64,000 nucleotides of DNA, from contig CM043869.1 of assembly GCA_023846275.1 (NCBI GenBank), positions 35,304,737 to 35,368,736 on the forward strand, given 5' to 3'. The notes beneath the pieces were generated by a model. It ran no database searches. It was not told the origin of the DNA and was given only the letters and a program-made list of their open reading frames with translations. This document shows, piece after piece, positions 40,200-56,059 of the stretch. This DNA is from Vanilla planifolia (taxonomy: Eukaryota > Streptophyta > Magnoliopsida > Asparagales > Orchidaceae). The position numbers and the translations under genes are program-made. The stretch's first letter is position 1; each line of letters starts with the position of its first letter.

Positions 40200-42830
40200 A
40201 TTTCTATTAATAGTTCTTATTGAGATGTTATAAGGACAATGGTTCATTGTAAAGTGTGTCAAAAATACAAACTCTTCATACAAACAAGCAAGACTATATA
40301 TCTCTTTGTTGATTAGGCTTTCCCTTTGGAGTACTTGATTATAGAGTTTGTTCTTGGATTAGATCGCATCATTTTGGGCCATGAATCTATTCATGTTGTG
40401 CTTGAAATATTTTCAAATGTAGCTTATTTCATAACCTATTCTATGCTATTTGATGCTTCAAATTAGCAAATTGATTCTTTAAAGCATTGTTTTGACTACA
40501 TGATTATTCAAAAATTATTATATTTAATGGAAAATATATTACATGATTTATGAGCTACCTTTGGAAGATAAAAATGGGAACAAATTTTTATTTTCAACTG
40601 CTTATCATCAACAAATAGACTAATGCAAAACTCGTTAACAAGAGCATGAGAAACTTAGTTGTCATGTTAGAGAACATATTAGTGATTAAGATAATGTCTT
40701 ACCTATTGTAGAATTTTTTCTTAGTAAATGGGTATATTGTACGAAAATCATTTACGATAGTCAATAGATATGAGCTTTAATGTCTCATTAATTTAGTTGA
40801 TATGCTATTATATTATAAAACTATTGAATTTTTATTATATATATACATCAGTCGTATGAGAATAACAAGAAAAATATTATAAATTATTCAATGCATAAAT
40901 GAATTACAAATTTTTATAGAATGATAATGGAATACTCTATAAGTAATTATGTTAAAACTTATAACTCATTCAAGATGATTTCCTATAATAAAATCTAAGA
41001 AACCATAATCTAGAGGATCAAAACCATATTGAGTTCTTAAGAAGATAAGCTTAAATGCATATGTGTTAGTTGAGCATTGAGACTAGCCTGTGGTTTAGTA
41101 GACATCATTTCTTTTCACAATCTTATTCTTGAGTCTCATTATAAGTATGTGTGACTTGAGCAATCCTTATCCACTTTACCAATTATCCATGATCAAGATA
41201 GTTCTTGAGTCAACAAATCTTCATGTTTAACTTCATCGATCATCACACATACCTACTGCATTTATATTATGGTGATCATATATCCAATATGAGATTCTTG
41301 ATGACCAAATTATTCTTGTTATTATCATATTAGTTTATAAGTACCTCATTAGTTGATCAAAATTATCTTTATTAAGAGATACAAGGGTTACTTTGAATGC
41401 CTTACATTGGTATCCAATTTATAAGTTGTTGAAACTTTAAATTTTTACTTATATTAAGAGGGGGCATTTCCTATTAAGAGATTTTATCATTAGATGGATT
41501 TAATCAAAGATAGACAACTTTTTACATGCTGACTTATATTTCTTAAGTAAAACTATATTATGATATACCCAAATTATGCTTTAACATGACAACTTATTGG
41601 GACGTTATAAATATAATGGTTCAATGTAAGGTGTCTCAAAATGTAAAACATTCATACAAAAGAGTTAAAATCATATATCCCTTTGTTGATTAGGCATTGT
41701 CATTACATCTTTCTAAGGCATTAATCTATTCATGTTGTGGTTGAAACATTTCCTAATGTGGTTTATTTCATATCTTGTTCTATGATCTTTGATGCTTCAA
41801 ATTAGCAAACTAATTCTTTAAATAGTTTGTTTGACTATATGCTCTTTTAAAGACTATTGCATTTAATAAATATATGATATATGATTTGTGATTTTCTTTT
41901 GGAAGATAGAAAATGGGAATCAAATTTTTATTTTGAATTAATTATCACTTGCAAATGAACTAACACAAAAATTATTAATAAAGACATTAGAGACTTATTA
42001 AGTTGGAGAACATATTAGTAATTGAGACAATGTCTTATCTTATTATAAAATTTGTGCATAATTGCTAAATAATTAGGTATGGAAGTAGGAGTTCATTCAT
42101 GATAGTCAATAGATATGAGCTACAATGTGTCATTTATTATACATATACCACTATACTATAAGACTAATGAGTCTATATTATCTTTTGCAAAGTATCTATA
42201 TGAGTTGCATAAAGATAATAAATAAAATATGAATTATTCTACATATAAATCAATTACAAATTCTCATAAATGGTTAATTGGATGCTTTATGGGTAATCAT
42301 ATTATAGCTTATATTTCATTCTACTTGATTTTCTATAAGAAAATCTAAGAAACCAACTTCTATAAGAATAAAACCATATCACGTTCTTAAGAAGATTAGT
42401 TACAATGCATATTAATTATTAAGAATTTAGATTTGCCTTTTGTTCAATATGGCGAGCCTCATTTCTTTCCATGGGCTTATTCCTAATCCTCATCACTTAT
42501 ATGCTTGATTTGAGCAATCTTTATCCACTCTACCAACTAAGCATAATCAAGATAATTCTAGAATTAATAAATATTTACGTACAACTCTACCTATTAAAAT
42601 ATACATAGGTCATTTTATATGACTAATATTGTTACCCAATTTATAGGTTGAAATCATTATTTTACTTATATCGAGTGAGGGTGTCTATTGTTAGGTTAAT
42701 AATGGGTTTTATTGTTATATGGAATTCAATTAAAGGCATGCACCATATTTTACTAGTTAATTTATGCTAAACAAGACAAATTATGTTGCGGCACTGCCAA
42801 ATTACATTTTCACATGACAATTTTCCTTAT
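40200..42830. repeat. Diverged tandem duplication, about 1.3-1.4 kb per unit
   Basis: Unit 1 (about 40200-41590) and unit 2 (about 41592-42830) align end to end. Matching landmarks include GATGCTTCAAATTAGCAAA (40451 and 41789), GAGAACATATTAGT (40671 and 42005), ATAGTCAATAGATATGAGCT (about 40757 and 42096), ACTTGAGCAATCCTTATCCACT (41155) with TTTGAGCAATCTTTATCCACT (42510), and TTGGTATCCAATTTATAAGTTG (41408) with TTGTTACCCAATTTATAGGTTG (42630). The offset falls from about 1385 to 1220 because unit 2 has lost about 140 bases. No coding capacity is recognised. Tandem LTR remnants or an old segmental duplication are both possible. Confidence 0.85.
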
Positions 42831-42834
42831 TTAG

Positions 42835-44700
42835 CTCCAATTGGGCATTACAAGAGCACTTAGGTTCATCCAATTGCATTGGGTGTGATTCAGCTTGAGA
42901 GGACGTGCTCAAGTGAGCTAAAGCATAACGCAATGTAACATGATTTGCCAGTTTTTAGTTTCCAACTACTTTATTGGCTCTTTAAGCTTTAGATATAAGA
43001 TTTGGGACTTATTACTCTTGAGAATTTTGTTATAACTAAGGAAACTTGCATCAACCATTAGAGAGGACTTTTAACAAGAATTCTTCATATGAAGTTGATA
43101 AGCTTCTATAGTATATTAGAGACGAGTTTTCCTTTGAAACCTGTTCTTTGTTAAGTACCAAAATTTTGCATGAACATCATGTAATTAATACCAAAAGGAT
43201 ACATAAATATGATAAATTACTTGATTGTGTACATGCATGACATGACATGACATAGCATGAACATTAGTTAGACACGGACCTTAAGAGAATCTCATTTTAT
43301 CTTTTTCTTAAAAAAATATAAAAAAAAAGGTTTTCTTTAATTTTCCGTAAATATCAAAACTATACAACCTGGACAACAACTAGAGTAGGTGGTTTGCATG
43401 TGAACTAATGCTACTGAAGTGCGTCACGACAAAACTAGATTTTTAATTTAGATGAAATGGATCGGGCCAAACTTTGCCCAATCATGCTGACTTGGTCAAT
43501 TTTTGTTGACCCATGGGCTAACCCATGAACTGACCACTTGGACCATTAAATTTACCCGTCATTTGATCACGTAGTATAAATCTCTCAAACAAGAAAAAAA
43601 TAAATAAAGTTTTAATTGTACCAATTGATTCAAAATTATATATTATAATTTTAGCACAATACATTATGAACATGATTCTTAATTTTGATTTAGGCTTTAC
43701 CCAATTTCTTCATTTCGTCCGGTTTGGATGGTTTATTTTTTAGTTTTGATGGATTCTATGTTTGGTTTCACTTATTTTAAATTTGGCATGCATAAGTTTT
43801 TAATTATTTGTGTACATGAAATATATGAAATTAAAAATTTATATAGTAAAATACTTTTTAAAAATTAGAAAGATATTTGGCCTTTCCTAATTCTAATGTC
43901 TATAAAAGTTTTAAATCAAAGTTTGATTTACAAAAAAAAGTTCTATTTATTCGACGTGCAATAATTGTTGATTAGATATAAAACTTAATTCATCAACATA
44001 TTGCATGTGGTCAACATAGGTAGACAAGTAAGGTCAAGTACAATACCTATTTTTTGTGATTATCGTTTAGTCTTCTAAGTCTAGTATGATTATATAATCT
44101 TATTAATAAAAGATATTCAATAAATTTTTATTATTCTCATATTTTTATTTTTATTGTGTTTGCTGAGTAAATTGATTTTAATCATCTTATTAGACTTATT
44201 AAGTGAATTGACAGAAATATTAAATGAGTATTTTATATTCAATTTACATGTACTTAAATTTAAATTATCAATGATATTTTTTATATTGTTGAGATTGACT
44301 AATTCTAAGGATTATAAACTTTTGAGAGAGATGGAGAGTACCTCTATTCCATATGAATTGTTTTCTTATGATTGTACCATACTATCTACATATTTGAGTA
44401 TTCTCTTACCTTAGTGAAAATTGATGCAAAAATGTCATGTATCTCCATAAATCATTTTTTTAGTATAGTTAATCCAGGTTTAGAGTTAGATTCATACAAA
44501 TTGTTTAAGATTACATATTATCACATACAAAACTGTTTTGATTATAATAATCAATTATATTATTATTAACTTTTTAAGATTCGGTTATATTGATCATTAA
44601 TTTTTTATTTACTTAAAAAACTCCTAAATCCATTCTTAAACTCCGAAAAATCCGGTAAAAATTTTGTAAAAAAAAAAATCGAAAATAGTACACAAATCTT
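42835..44700. other. AT-rich intergenic DNA
   Basis: No gene. Two adjacent short perfect hairpins lie at 43494-43527. Open frames at 44154-44569 are AT-rich and unrecognised. Confidence 0.5.
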
Positions 44701-44704
44701 TCCT

Positions 44705-45120
44705 TGTATTCTTTTAACACTAACCGACCCGACCTTTCCCAAATAACCTCAATTCACGGCAGCTGGCCTCCTTCCTATTCCCCGGCTCACCCATCCACTG
44801 TCTCCCTCTACATCACACAATTCCTAAGGCTTTTTACCGATCCTCGCTAGCCCAGACCGTCTTCTTCCCGATCGCCAGTCACCCATGGATGTGCCGCCTT
44901 CGCAACAAACCTACGGCTCGTTCAGATTTCCCTTATTCTCGCTATAACCGCCGCCGCCCTACAGTCCAAACAGCTCCTGACGACTTAATCTACGTTCGGC
45001 CACCCTCAGCCACTATCAATGCCACACCAATGCCGGCCTGGTTCACGTATAGTCTCCCTTCGATCACTGTCGAATTCGTTGAAATATTCCGATTTAACCC
45101 CAGTAAGAATGTACAGCCTT
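44705..45120 (+). other. GC-rich island, possible exon of an unidentified gene
   Basis: Composition jumps from very AT-rich to GC-rich for about 400 bases. A 77-codon frame (44889-45122) is open, and an ATG at 44885 in a good context opens a 20-codon frame only. CCA|GTAAGAAT near 45101 resembles a splice donor. No family is recognised. It lies about 300 bases past the 3' end of the minus-strand gene at 45424, facing it tail to tail if transcribed to the right. Confidence 0.3.
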
Positions 45121-45423
45121 AATCATACAGTTAAGCTTGCTGCAACGCAGAAAAAGAAATAAAAAATTTAAAAGTGCATTAAAAAAGCAAGTAAATAAGC
45201 GTGCTATTTAGAAAAGCAATAAGAAGCGAGCATGCCATTTCAGAAAGCAGCCTCTTTTTCCACTCAATAAAATCGCCTTTAGCGCAGACCAAACTAAAGC
45301 TTTTCAATGTTTGACCAACAAATCCACCAAACGAATGAAAGCAAATCCACACAACAGGAATAAGCAGAGCAGCAAACGCAAACTTCCGGTGGCCGATACG
45401 CCGCCGGTAACATCACAAGACAT

Positions 45424-46081
45424 TTAAGTAACGAGATAGATGGGCGTCAGAACCGTCGTCGGCGTCGCTTCCCCATTAGAGAGACGGTTACCCTCCGCAA
45501 GGTTCAGATCCCTCAGACTAATGTAGGGCAAAAGGCCGGCCTCTCCCATCTCCGCCACTCGCAGCGGCCCGACGCTCGGCCGACTCGCTCGGAACGCGCT
45601 GTTCCCTTCCCTCGCGATTTCCGAACCGTATAGCGGGCCCGAAGTCGCCCGGCACCAGGGAGACGCTGAGTAGGAGACCTCCATTGGCGACGAAACGTCG
45701 AAAGCGCCCACGTCGCCTCCGCCGCCCCTGCCGCGTTTCCATAACCGTCCGAAGGCATTCTTCCACCACTGTCGCCGCTTCTTCGACTTCGACCTGTCGT
45801 CCTTCGAGATCGGCTTTTGCAGCTTGAAGTGCAGCGCGTCCATTGATCGCGACCACTCGTTCTTTTTGCCGTGCCTCCTCGGTTCCTCCAGAACCTATTC
45901 ATTGAGCAATGGGACAAAGACTCGATTGAAAGAAAACAGAGGGGAAGAGTAGAGAAATGAACCGGGGATGCGAAGGCCGCCAAAAGGGGCAAACCTGGAA
46001 GTAGGCGATCTGGGGGTCGAAGCCGTAGTCGCTGTAATGCAGTGAAACTGTCGTTGGGAATAACGGAGCGTTGCCCGCCAT
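45424..46081 (-). CDS. Uncharacterised plant-specific basic protein, two exons
   Basis: Exons 46081-45995 and 45894-45424 join in phase 0 across a 100-base GT-AG intron to give 185 residues. Exon 1 codes for 29 residues ending DPQIAYFQ. Exon 2 continues VLEEPRRHGKKNEWSRS, then a conserved-looking block, FKLQKPISKDDRSKSKKRRQ, followed by WWKNAF, a glycine-arginine run, a low-complexity middle, and a C-terminal end PYISLRDLNLAE ... TPIYLVT. No signal peptide or membrane segment is seen; the basic stretch at about 55-85 could serve nuclear import or membrane contact. The layout and the KLQKPISKDD/WWKN block recall an uncharacterised plant family, but this is from memory. Function unknown. A TATA-like CTATTATAGG lies on the minus strand about 100 bases upstream. 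Confidence 0.82.
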
Positions 46082-46289
46082 TAGAGGATGGATGATGAGA
46101 GAGAGAAGGCAAATGTCGGCACTCTGTCCTGCATTTTACTGCAGAGGAATGGAGGAGGGCCCAACGCCCTGTTCTAAATCCTATAATAGGCCACGTTTGG
46201 GAATTATTTACATTGATGCCACGGGCATGGACAGGAAAAAACTAGCCGTTGCAAATTCCAATCTAATGGTCACTAACAAATACTGAAAT

Positions 46290-47955
46290 ATCATTCTGGC
46301 ATATCGTCTAATATAACAATGGAATTCAATTACAGAAATAGTGTGACACCAACTTATAGGAAAAAAAGTTTTTAAGCTCTATGAATGATCTAAGTTGTAG
46401 AAAATTTGAAGTTTTGGTAGATAATTTTGTTAGAATCTTGATGATTTTGAGTTTGAAAAGATAACTTTTGTTAAAAATTAATTTAAAACTCAATTTACAA
46501 ACAACACTTTGATAATGTTTCTATAAAAATAGTTTAAAATTTTATGTTTAAAGTAAAAAATAATAAGATTGTGTGTCATAAAATTATTATTTAATATTAA
46601 ATTAATTGATAAAAAAATAATTTAAAAAGTATTATTATTAAATAGCATTAAAAAATATGTGTTTTATTAATTTTTGTTGAAAAGTATATAATATAATAAT
46701 TAAGATTATGAAATGATCAAAATAATTTTTCAAAATTTTTATTAAAAAATTTTGATATTTTTAAATATTTTTTTAGAAAATCAAAATTATCATTTTGCTC
46801 TTCTCATTTTATTTTTTGTTTTTAAAATTAAAAAAGTGTATTTCTAAGCTTAGTAAAAAAGAATTTCGATTTGAGAAAAAAAGTTAAACTCATGTAGCAA
46901 TATGTGCAAGCATCCAAGAGAAAAAAAAGTTATCAAGAATAAAACGCAACATATAAGATTTTATATGAATTAGTCCCAACTAATTTCTTCATCCTCTAAA
47001 AAGAGATATCTATTAGCTTCATTCAAAAAACAAGATCAAAATTTCCCTCTAACAAAACCCACACCAAGGTTTTTCAATAAAAAAAACTATATATGTAGAA
47101 TCCTACTAAATCTTAACCACAAATTATAAGAACTTATACAATATATGTAAAATAACTTCTTCAAATTCATGTATTATTATAAGTTTAATTACAAATATAT
47201 GAATAAAACAATTATGACATAATCCTAACAAATGTATACAGATAAATTGAAATTATTATTGTGAATATTTTATTATCATTTTATCTTTATTAATGCTATG
47301 TATGGCCAGCATAATTTGCATTTTACGTGGGATGAATATCTCCAATTGGGGCATTTAATGCTACTAATCATCATTTAGAGTAACATGACTCTTCTCTTGC
47401 ACAACTTGAGAGATCTTTCCACCCTTAGCATGTGAAACAAACATCATACATTTCTTCCATCATTTACATGCACTCTCTACACCTTATTGTTAATATTTTC
47501 CTAGTAATCCTAATAAAGGACTCTCAAACACCAAAGGCATAAGTGATGAGTGTATACACATAAAAGAATATAATTATTATTGATGTATAATTATAAACTC
47601 TATCTCATTAATAAATAATTTTAGTTATTTAATATTTTTTATTTTTAATAATAACAAATAATTAATAATATGTGATGAGTCTTGATAAAAAAAGGTTCCA
47701 AAAAATCTAATAATCATATTGTCTTTTCTCCTCTATTCTTATAAGACTCAATCATCCCATAATTTGGTAAATATGATAATTAAGTAATTTTTTTAGAATA
47801 ATATTTAAATATTTAATTAACTAATTCTCGTATGTCTTTTGAGATGTTATATCTATAGAAGTGCACATATATAATGAGATTTCAAAATTCAGTATCTAAT
47901 CTAAAGTATATATATTTAAACATGTAATCATTAAGATTTGATCTCTACCATTATT
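46290..47955. other. AT-rich intergenic DNA
   Basis: Nothing recognisable on either strand. Confidence 0.6.
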
Positions 47956-47959
47956 ATCT

Positions 47960-48970
47960 AAAAAAGGAATTATATAATAAGATCATTCTTGCTCTTTCTC
48001 TACTTTCTTCATTTTAAATAACTTCTTACATAGATAATCATTTGTTATATGTCCTTCTTCATCGCAAAAAAAAACATGTCCACTTGTGATCCCTTAGAAC
48101 ATTCTTGTTCATTGTTGTTACACTATATGTCTCCATTGTTCTACCTTTCCTTTGATCATCAAACTAAAAAAAACGAGGCATTACTCTCAGCTAACACCCA
48201 ATCGCTACTATTCTTTGTTGCAACTAATTCATAAGTAGTGATCAACTCATCCAACATTGACTATTATTTCCAAAAAATAATGTGATCAAAATAAGATGGC
48301 GAAGAAGCCACTTGGTGCTTTGTCCTCTTCCTCAATCATCATATAACTTGCAAAAACCTTTGTCAATATCTTATTGAACTCAAGCAAATATGCATTTAGG
48401 TTTTCCCTTGTTGTTATTCTCAAGGTTCATAGTTTTTGCCTTCAAAGCAAACAATTTATCAGTGATTTAGATTTCTAATTCCTCTCTAACTTTTCCAAGC
48501 TCTCCCACAAGTTCATCACCTTGATGGCCACTTGAAGTGTATTATTTGTAAAAGTACTTGTACCTATTATTTGTAATTGTTGGAGATCTTACCATGCATC
48601 ATTTGTCACTGTTATAGGTTTATTTGAATTATTTTTAAGTTTTATTCAATTATTTCTTTGTAAGGATATTTTTCATCATTTGTTGTGATAATGTAAATCA
48701 TTATAACTTTCAATGGATTTCATAAAAAAATATAGACTCTTTGTTAGCAAAATTTGTAACCAACTCTTACTAACAATGATTTCTGCTAACACCATTTTTA
48801 ATAATTGCCATAAAACTTGATCAAATCACAATCATCCTTAATCCAAGAAAATAACCAATTATTACACAGCTCTCAATATTTGACAAAACTTTGGTGATGT
48901 TAATATTCACTACATCCAAAACTTTAGAATACATGGAACTAACTTCTGAATCATCACATTTCACCTCCAT
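47960..48970 (-). mobile_element. Ty1/copia fossil, gag segment
   Basis: On the minus strand, fragments resemble a copia gag: the AW-x-x-L region near 48590, the segment that precedes the nucleocapsid, and a CCHC zinc-knuckle-like stretch near 48070. Terminal repeats and pol were not found. Broken in several places, old. Confidence 0.5.
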
Positions 48971-50571
48971 TTGACCAAGATATCACAAAAGTGATTTAGA
49001 AACCATCTACCTTAACAAACAATATCCAATTTACAATCAATCCTAATTTTCTTGCACACACAAAAAGCAAATGTTCTATATGTCTAATTCCTAGTCAAGC
49101 GTCATTCATCTAACGTTTCCACGAACATAATGCTTTCTTCATTGTTGATGATCCATGGTCATTGTTCTTCCTATCCACCAATGATTTTAGTTTCTTTCAT
49201 GCAATGCAATAGTGTTTATTCCAAACTAACAACCAATGCATGCCCCCATAATATTACACATTCTTCTCTTCAACAAATGACAACTTCATTAATGTCAATG
49301 TGACCACTGTCTTTGCCTCCCAAAAAGTTTATTCGTTCCTTTGTGATAACAGCAAACAAATCTATAACCTCTTTAATTCAAATGATACCACCAACAATGT
49401 TGATGCCTGGAGATTAATGAACCATATCTCTAATACTACTTATTTGAGAGAAGTGATTTTTCACAACAATATATGCAAGTAGCTAAAAGAAATAAGAAAA
49501 TCATTTAGAAGAAAATAACTATAAAGAAGACAAGATTTTTTGTAACTTGGTCTCATTGAGTCTTTCCACTTACTAACTCTAAAGAGAAATCGTCTACTCC
49601 ATCCACATTAGACATAATATCTAATCAATTTCCTCTCAAAAGCACTATCAAAACTTTCCCATAAGAAACAATATATAGAATTACAAAATTCTAAACACTC
49701 AATTGAAATAACCCAAAATATGTATGATAATTAAATTCATCCAACCAAAATATCATTATACATTTAATTAAACTTAGCTAAATAAAAGAACAAACAAACA
49801 CATAATCCCACCATATTTTCATTTTTAAAAAATAATTGAAAAAAATTGAACATATCTTAATTTTAAATTAAATGTACATATTTTATTATTTTATTGTATA
49901 AATACATATCTTACTATAGTTGTTTTAATCAAATTTATTTAAAAATAGTTTGAAGTATTTTCCTTCTCTACATGATTCACGAAGTTAAATCATATTCACA
50001 TTGATGCAAATACCTTAAACAATAAATATAACATATACAATATTTTATTTATAAGAAATAATTGAAGAAATGCAAAAATGCATAAGAAAGTTAAAAACGT
50101 AAATCAATATACATTCAATATTATCATTTTTATTTATATTTTAATAAACACTTTGTGAGTGTAATCACAAACCTTGAATTATTCATCTGATCTAGTGTAA
50201 TCACAAACTATCCCAATAAGGTGAATGAATCAGATTAGAAACGTGAATTATGACATGTATTATTTATTTTGATCAATGTGTGAATTAATATCAATTTTAA
50301 ACGTGCTGTATTGAACAAATCATACATTTTAGCTGTATCATGTGTATAATTTAAAATTATAACATATTGATCTAACTTATGCAGATGTTTTAATTATTTA
50401 TTTTTATTATTATAAATAGCATTAAACTATATATACTTACCTGTTACATCAAATAAAGAATTCACAGAATAGTCCAAATGCACAACTTCAATAATTTCTC
50501 CACGCTGTGCAAGTCATGTGTGAGCTCTCACGGCAACAGGCGTGGTTAACAAAGCGGACCCAATGTTCCTT

Positions 50572-50639
50572 GGTCACGTGACCTGTAGATTATACGCATG
50601 GGCGCATGCAATCCTTACGAACACGTGACACATGTCACG
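50572..50639. promoter_or_regulatory. G-box palindrome cluster
   Basis: GGTCACGTGACC (50572-50583) is a perfect 12-base palindrome around a CACGTG G-box. A second CACGTG lies at 50622-50627, overlapping inverted arms CGTGACA/TGTCACG (50624-50630 and 50633-50639). Such sites bind plant bZIP and bHLH factors. The surrounding 150 bases are GC-richer than the flanks, but no gene start is recognised nearby. Confidence 0.4.
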
Positions 50640-51534
50640 ATAAATGCAGCACTTCGGATTCTTGTTCCATCGTTATGGGCAATCTTTTAGAGGGGATTGT
50701 ATATTATTTCTATGAAAAAATAAAAATTGATATATAAATTTAAAACCTTTTAAATTTGTTAAAACTTTGCATAATATTGATTTTAAACATGAGATTAATA
50801 AAAATAATAATAAAATTACTTCAAATAATAATAATAATAATAATAGATGAGTAATAACAAACAAAATATTGCATCTCCTATAAAGGAAAAAAATCTTTCA
50901 CTTGTATTATGGATTATATAATTTTTAAAAATTTATGTAAAAGTAAAAATTAAAACACTAAATAAATTCAATTAATAAATAAAAAAATTCAGACAAAAAC
51001 TATAATGTCTTAGATTCAATCTCGTGACAAATTATATCTTATTAATTCAATATAATAGAATTCTAAAAATTCCAAAATACATAAGATTCAAATTTATCAT
51101 TGATTTTGAAAAATAGCACAAACAAATATCTCAAAAAGAGAAAAAAAAACTAATAATTTATTTTTTGAATTAATAGATCATAACATATTATTTATAAAAA
51201 GAAATGTGATGCTTCTGCTTTACTACAAGCATTAAATATCCTTATTTTTAGAATTATCATGTTATTATAATTGTTCTTTTTTTATTAATTTTTTTATCTA
51301 ATTAATTTTATGTTGAAGGGTTATTATAGTTATTTTATTTATGTAGGATTATAACTCAATTGTTTGATTTCAAGTTGAGGTGTATAAAAAATTGGTTTTT
51401 GATTTTGTTGATTTAAGAAAAACTTTTAAAGATTGTTTTGTTATATGTATGAAAAAGTTTTCCTAAGTAAACATATGATAAACTTTCATTTTGATTTTAA
51501 TATTTTTTTTTGTCTTCCACATTGCCAAACACAC

Positions 51535-51582
51535 ACTCTCTTCTCTCTCTTTCTCTTTCTCTCTCTCGCTCTCTCTCTCTTC
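51535..51582. repeat. (TC)n microsatellite
   Basis: Imperfect TC repeat of nearly 50 bases. Confidence 0.9.
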
Positions 51583-53163
51583 TAAACAAATGTCTCAGTC
51601 GCCCTTCAAATTAAATTGTTCCTTGTGGCATTGGAAACCCTAAATACCATAGTTGATTCAATCTATTCTTTTGTGGTCTCTTAGAAATAAATTATATAAG
51701 TGACCTCCTTATCTAATAACCCTAATGGCCATAAAATAAATTTGATGTAGGTGAGATCTCATAAAATAACTAGCCTTAACTTGCATTATATCCCCAAACA
51801 AATATAAACCTAAATCACAAAATCAAATCATCTGCCTATAAACCTACATCCAACATATAAAGAAGAATCTCATTAAAATATTGTCGTCAATTTGTGCCAT
51901 ATTGTCAACCAAACCTAACTTGAAATATTCAAACATTAAGTGGACAAAATCTAGTTAAACTATCCTATAATACTATATTTATTTCCAATTTTTATGTATT
52001 CTTGACAACTTGATCATATCTAAAATCAAATAAATTTTTTAGATTTGTTTAACTATATTGATCTTATCTAGAGGTCCATATCAAAAATGTATTTTTAGAT
52101 GTGCTTAACTTCTTAATATTGTTTTAAGACGACCTTAATTAATTTTAAGCTTGATTAGTCTTTTAGTTTTTTTTTTCTAAGATTTTTTAAACTATGAATA
52201 TGATTAATCATATAGGTTTTATTTAAGATATCACATCAACAAATTTATAACACCAAAAATCTGATCTTAACAAATTTATCATATCTATCATGTTATTAAT
52301 TTCTACTTTATTTTTTTAATTTTTTATATTGATGTCAATTATTGTCTTACTAATTCCCTGGATTATATATGATAAAGACAATTTTTAACTATCTTCACGA
52401 TATCGACACATCACCATGTGAGTGCGAAGTATTTGGATTGGGTATCTACAATTTGTTAAAATTTATATATTTCTATTCTAAAGAGTTCATTGTGATGCAA
52501 ATGCTAGCTAAAATAAACATTAGCTCTCGACATATGCTTAGGATGAACACATGGAATTTCTGCATTCTCCATAATTCCTCACTTCTACAAAAATACCTTA
52601 TCTAATATTATAGATATTTCTAGGTTCATTTTGTTATTAGATCATTTCAAGCTTTTTTGTATTTTTAATCAAACTAGGCCAAATTTAACATCTTTATTCA
52701 TTCCTTTAACACATCTTCACTAATACAGGCTGTCAAATCATGCTAAATTTTAACATAGATTATTGTAATACAAATTGCCAATAGATCATGCCACATCAAA
52801 TTTGATTTTTTTTTTAATTTCTAATATGCAAATTATAAGCCCTCTCCCATTTAAGCATGAAAATCATTCCTTTGATCTTTCACTTATTTACTATTGTTCT
52901 TTTGTAGTTCTCTTTGCTCTTATTGTGTTTTGATGTCTCTAAAATCAATGATGGTTTCCAAGAGAAAACTAGTTTTTTCTTTGACAAAGTCAACAAAAGA
53001 ATGCATTGAGATGCAAAAGATCCTGCTAAAGAAACCAAGCAATGAATAAGTTAAATCTTTTTGACGTAGTTGCTATTAAAGAGGGAGGCAAGGAGGAAAA
53101 ATTGCCAAGCAACTACAATTAAATAACTAAAAAAAAAAAACAAAAAGTAAAATATACTGCCTG

Positions 53164-56059
<2,896 letters not shown>

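Larger units (their letters stand above)
48980..53160. other. AT-rich intergenic DNA
   Basis: No gene. It holds an (AAT)n run near 50825-50846, the G-box cluster at 50500-50640 and a TC microsatellite at 51535-51582. A slightly GC-richer part (52380-52600) has a 78-codon frame with no recognisable domain. Confidence 0.5.

Noticed and set aside
44154-44569. 86- and 65-codon plus-strand frames
   Set aside because: AT-rich composition, no start context and no domain; such lengths arise by chance in this DNA.
45513-46112. 199-codon minus-strand frame over the uncharacterised gene
   Set aside because: It reads through the intron in another frame. The spliced frame explains both the acceptor and donor sites and gives a coherent protein.
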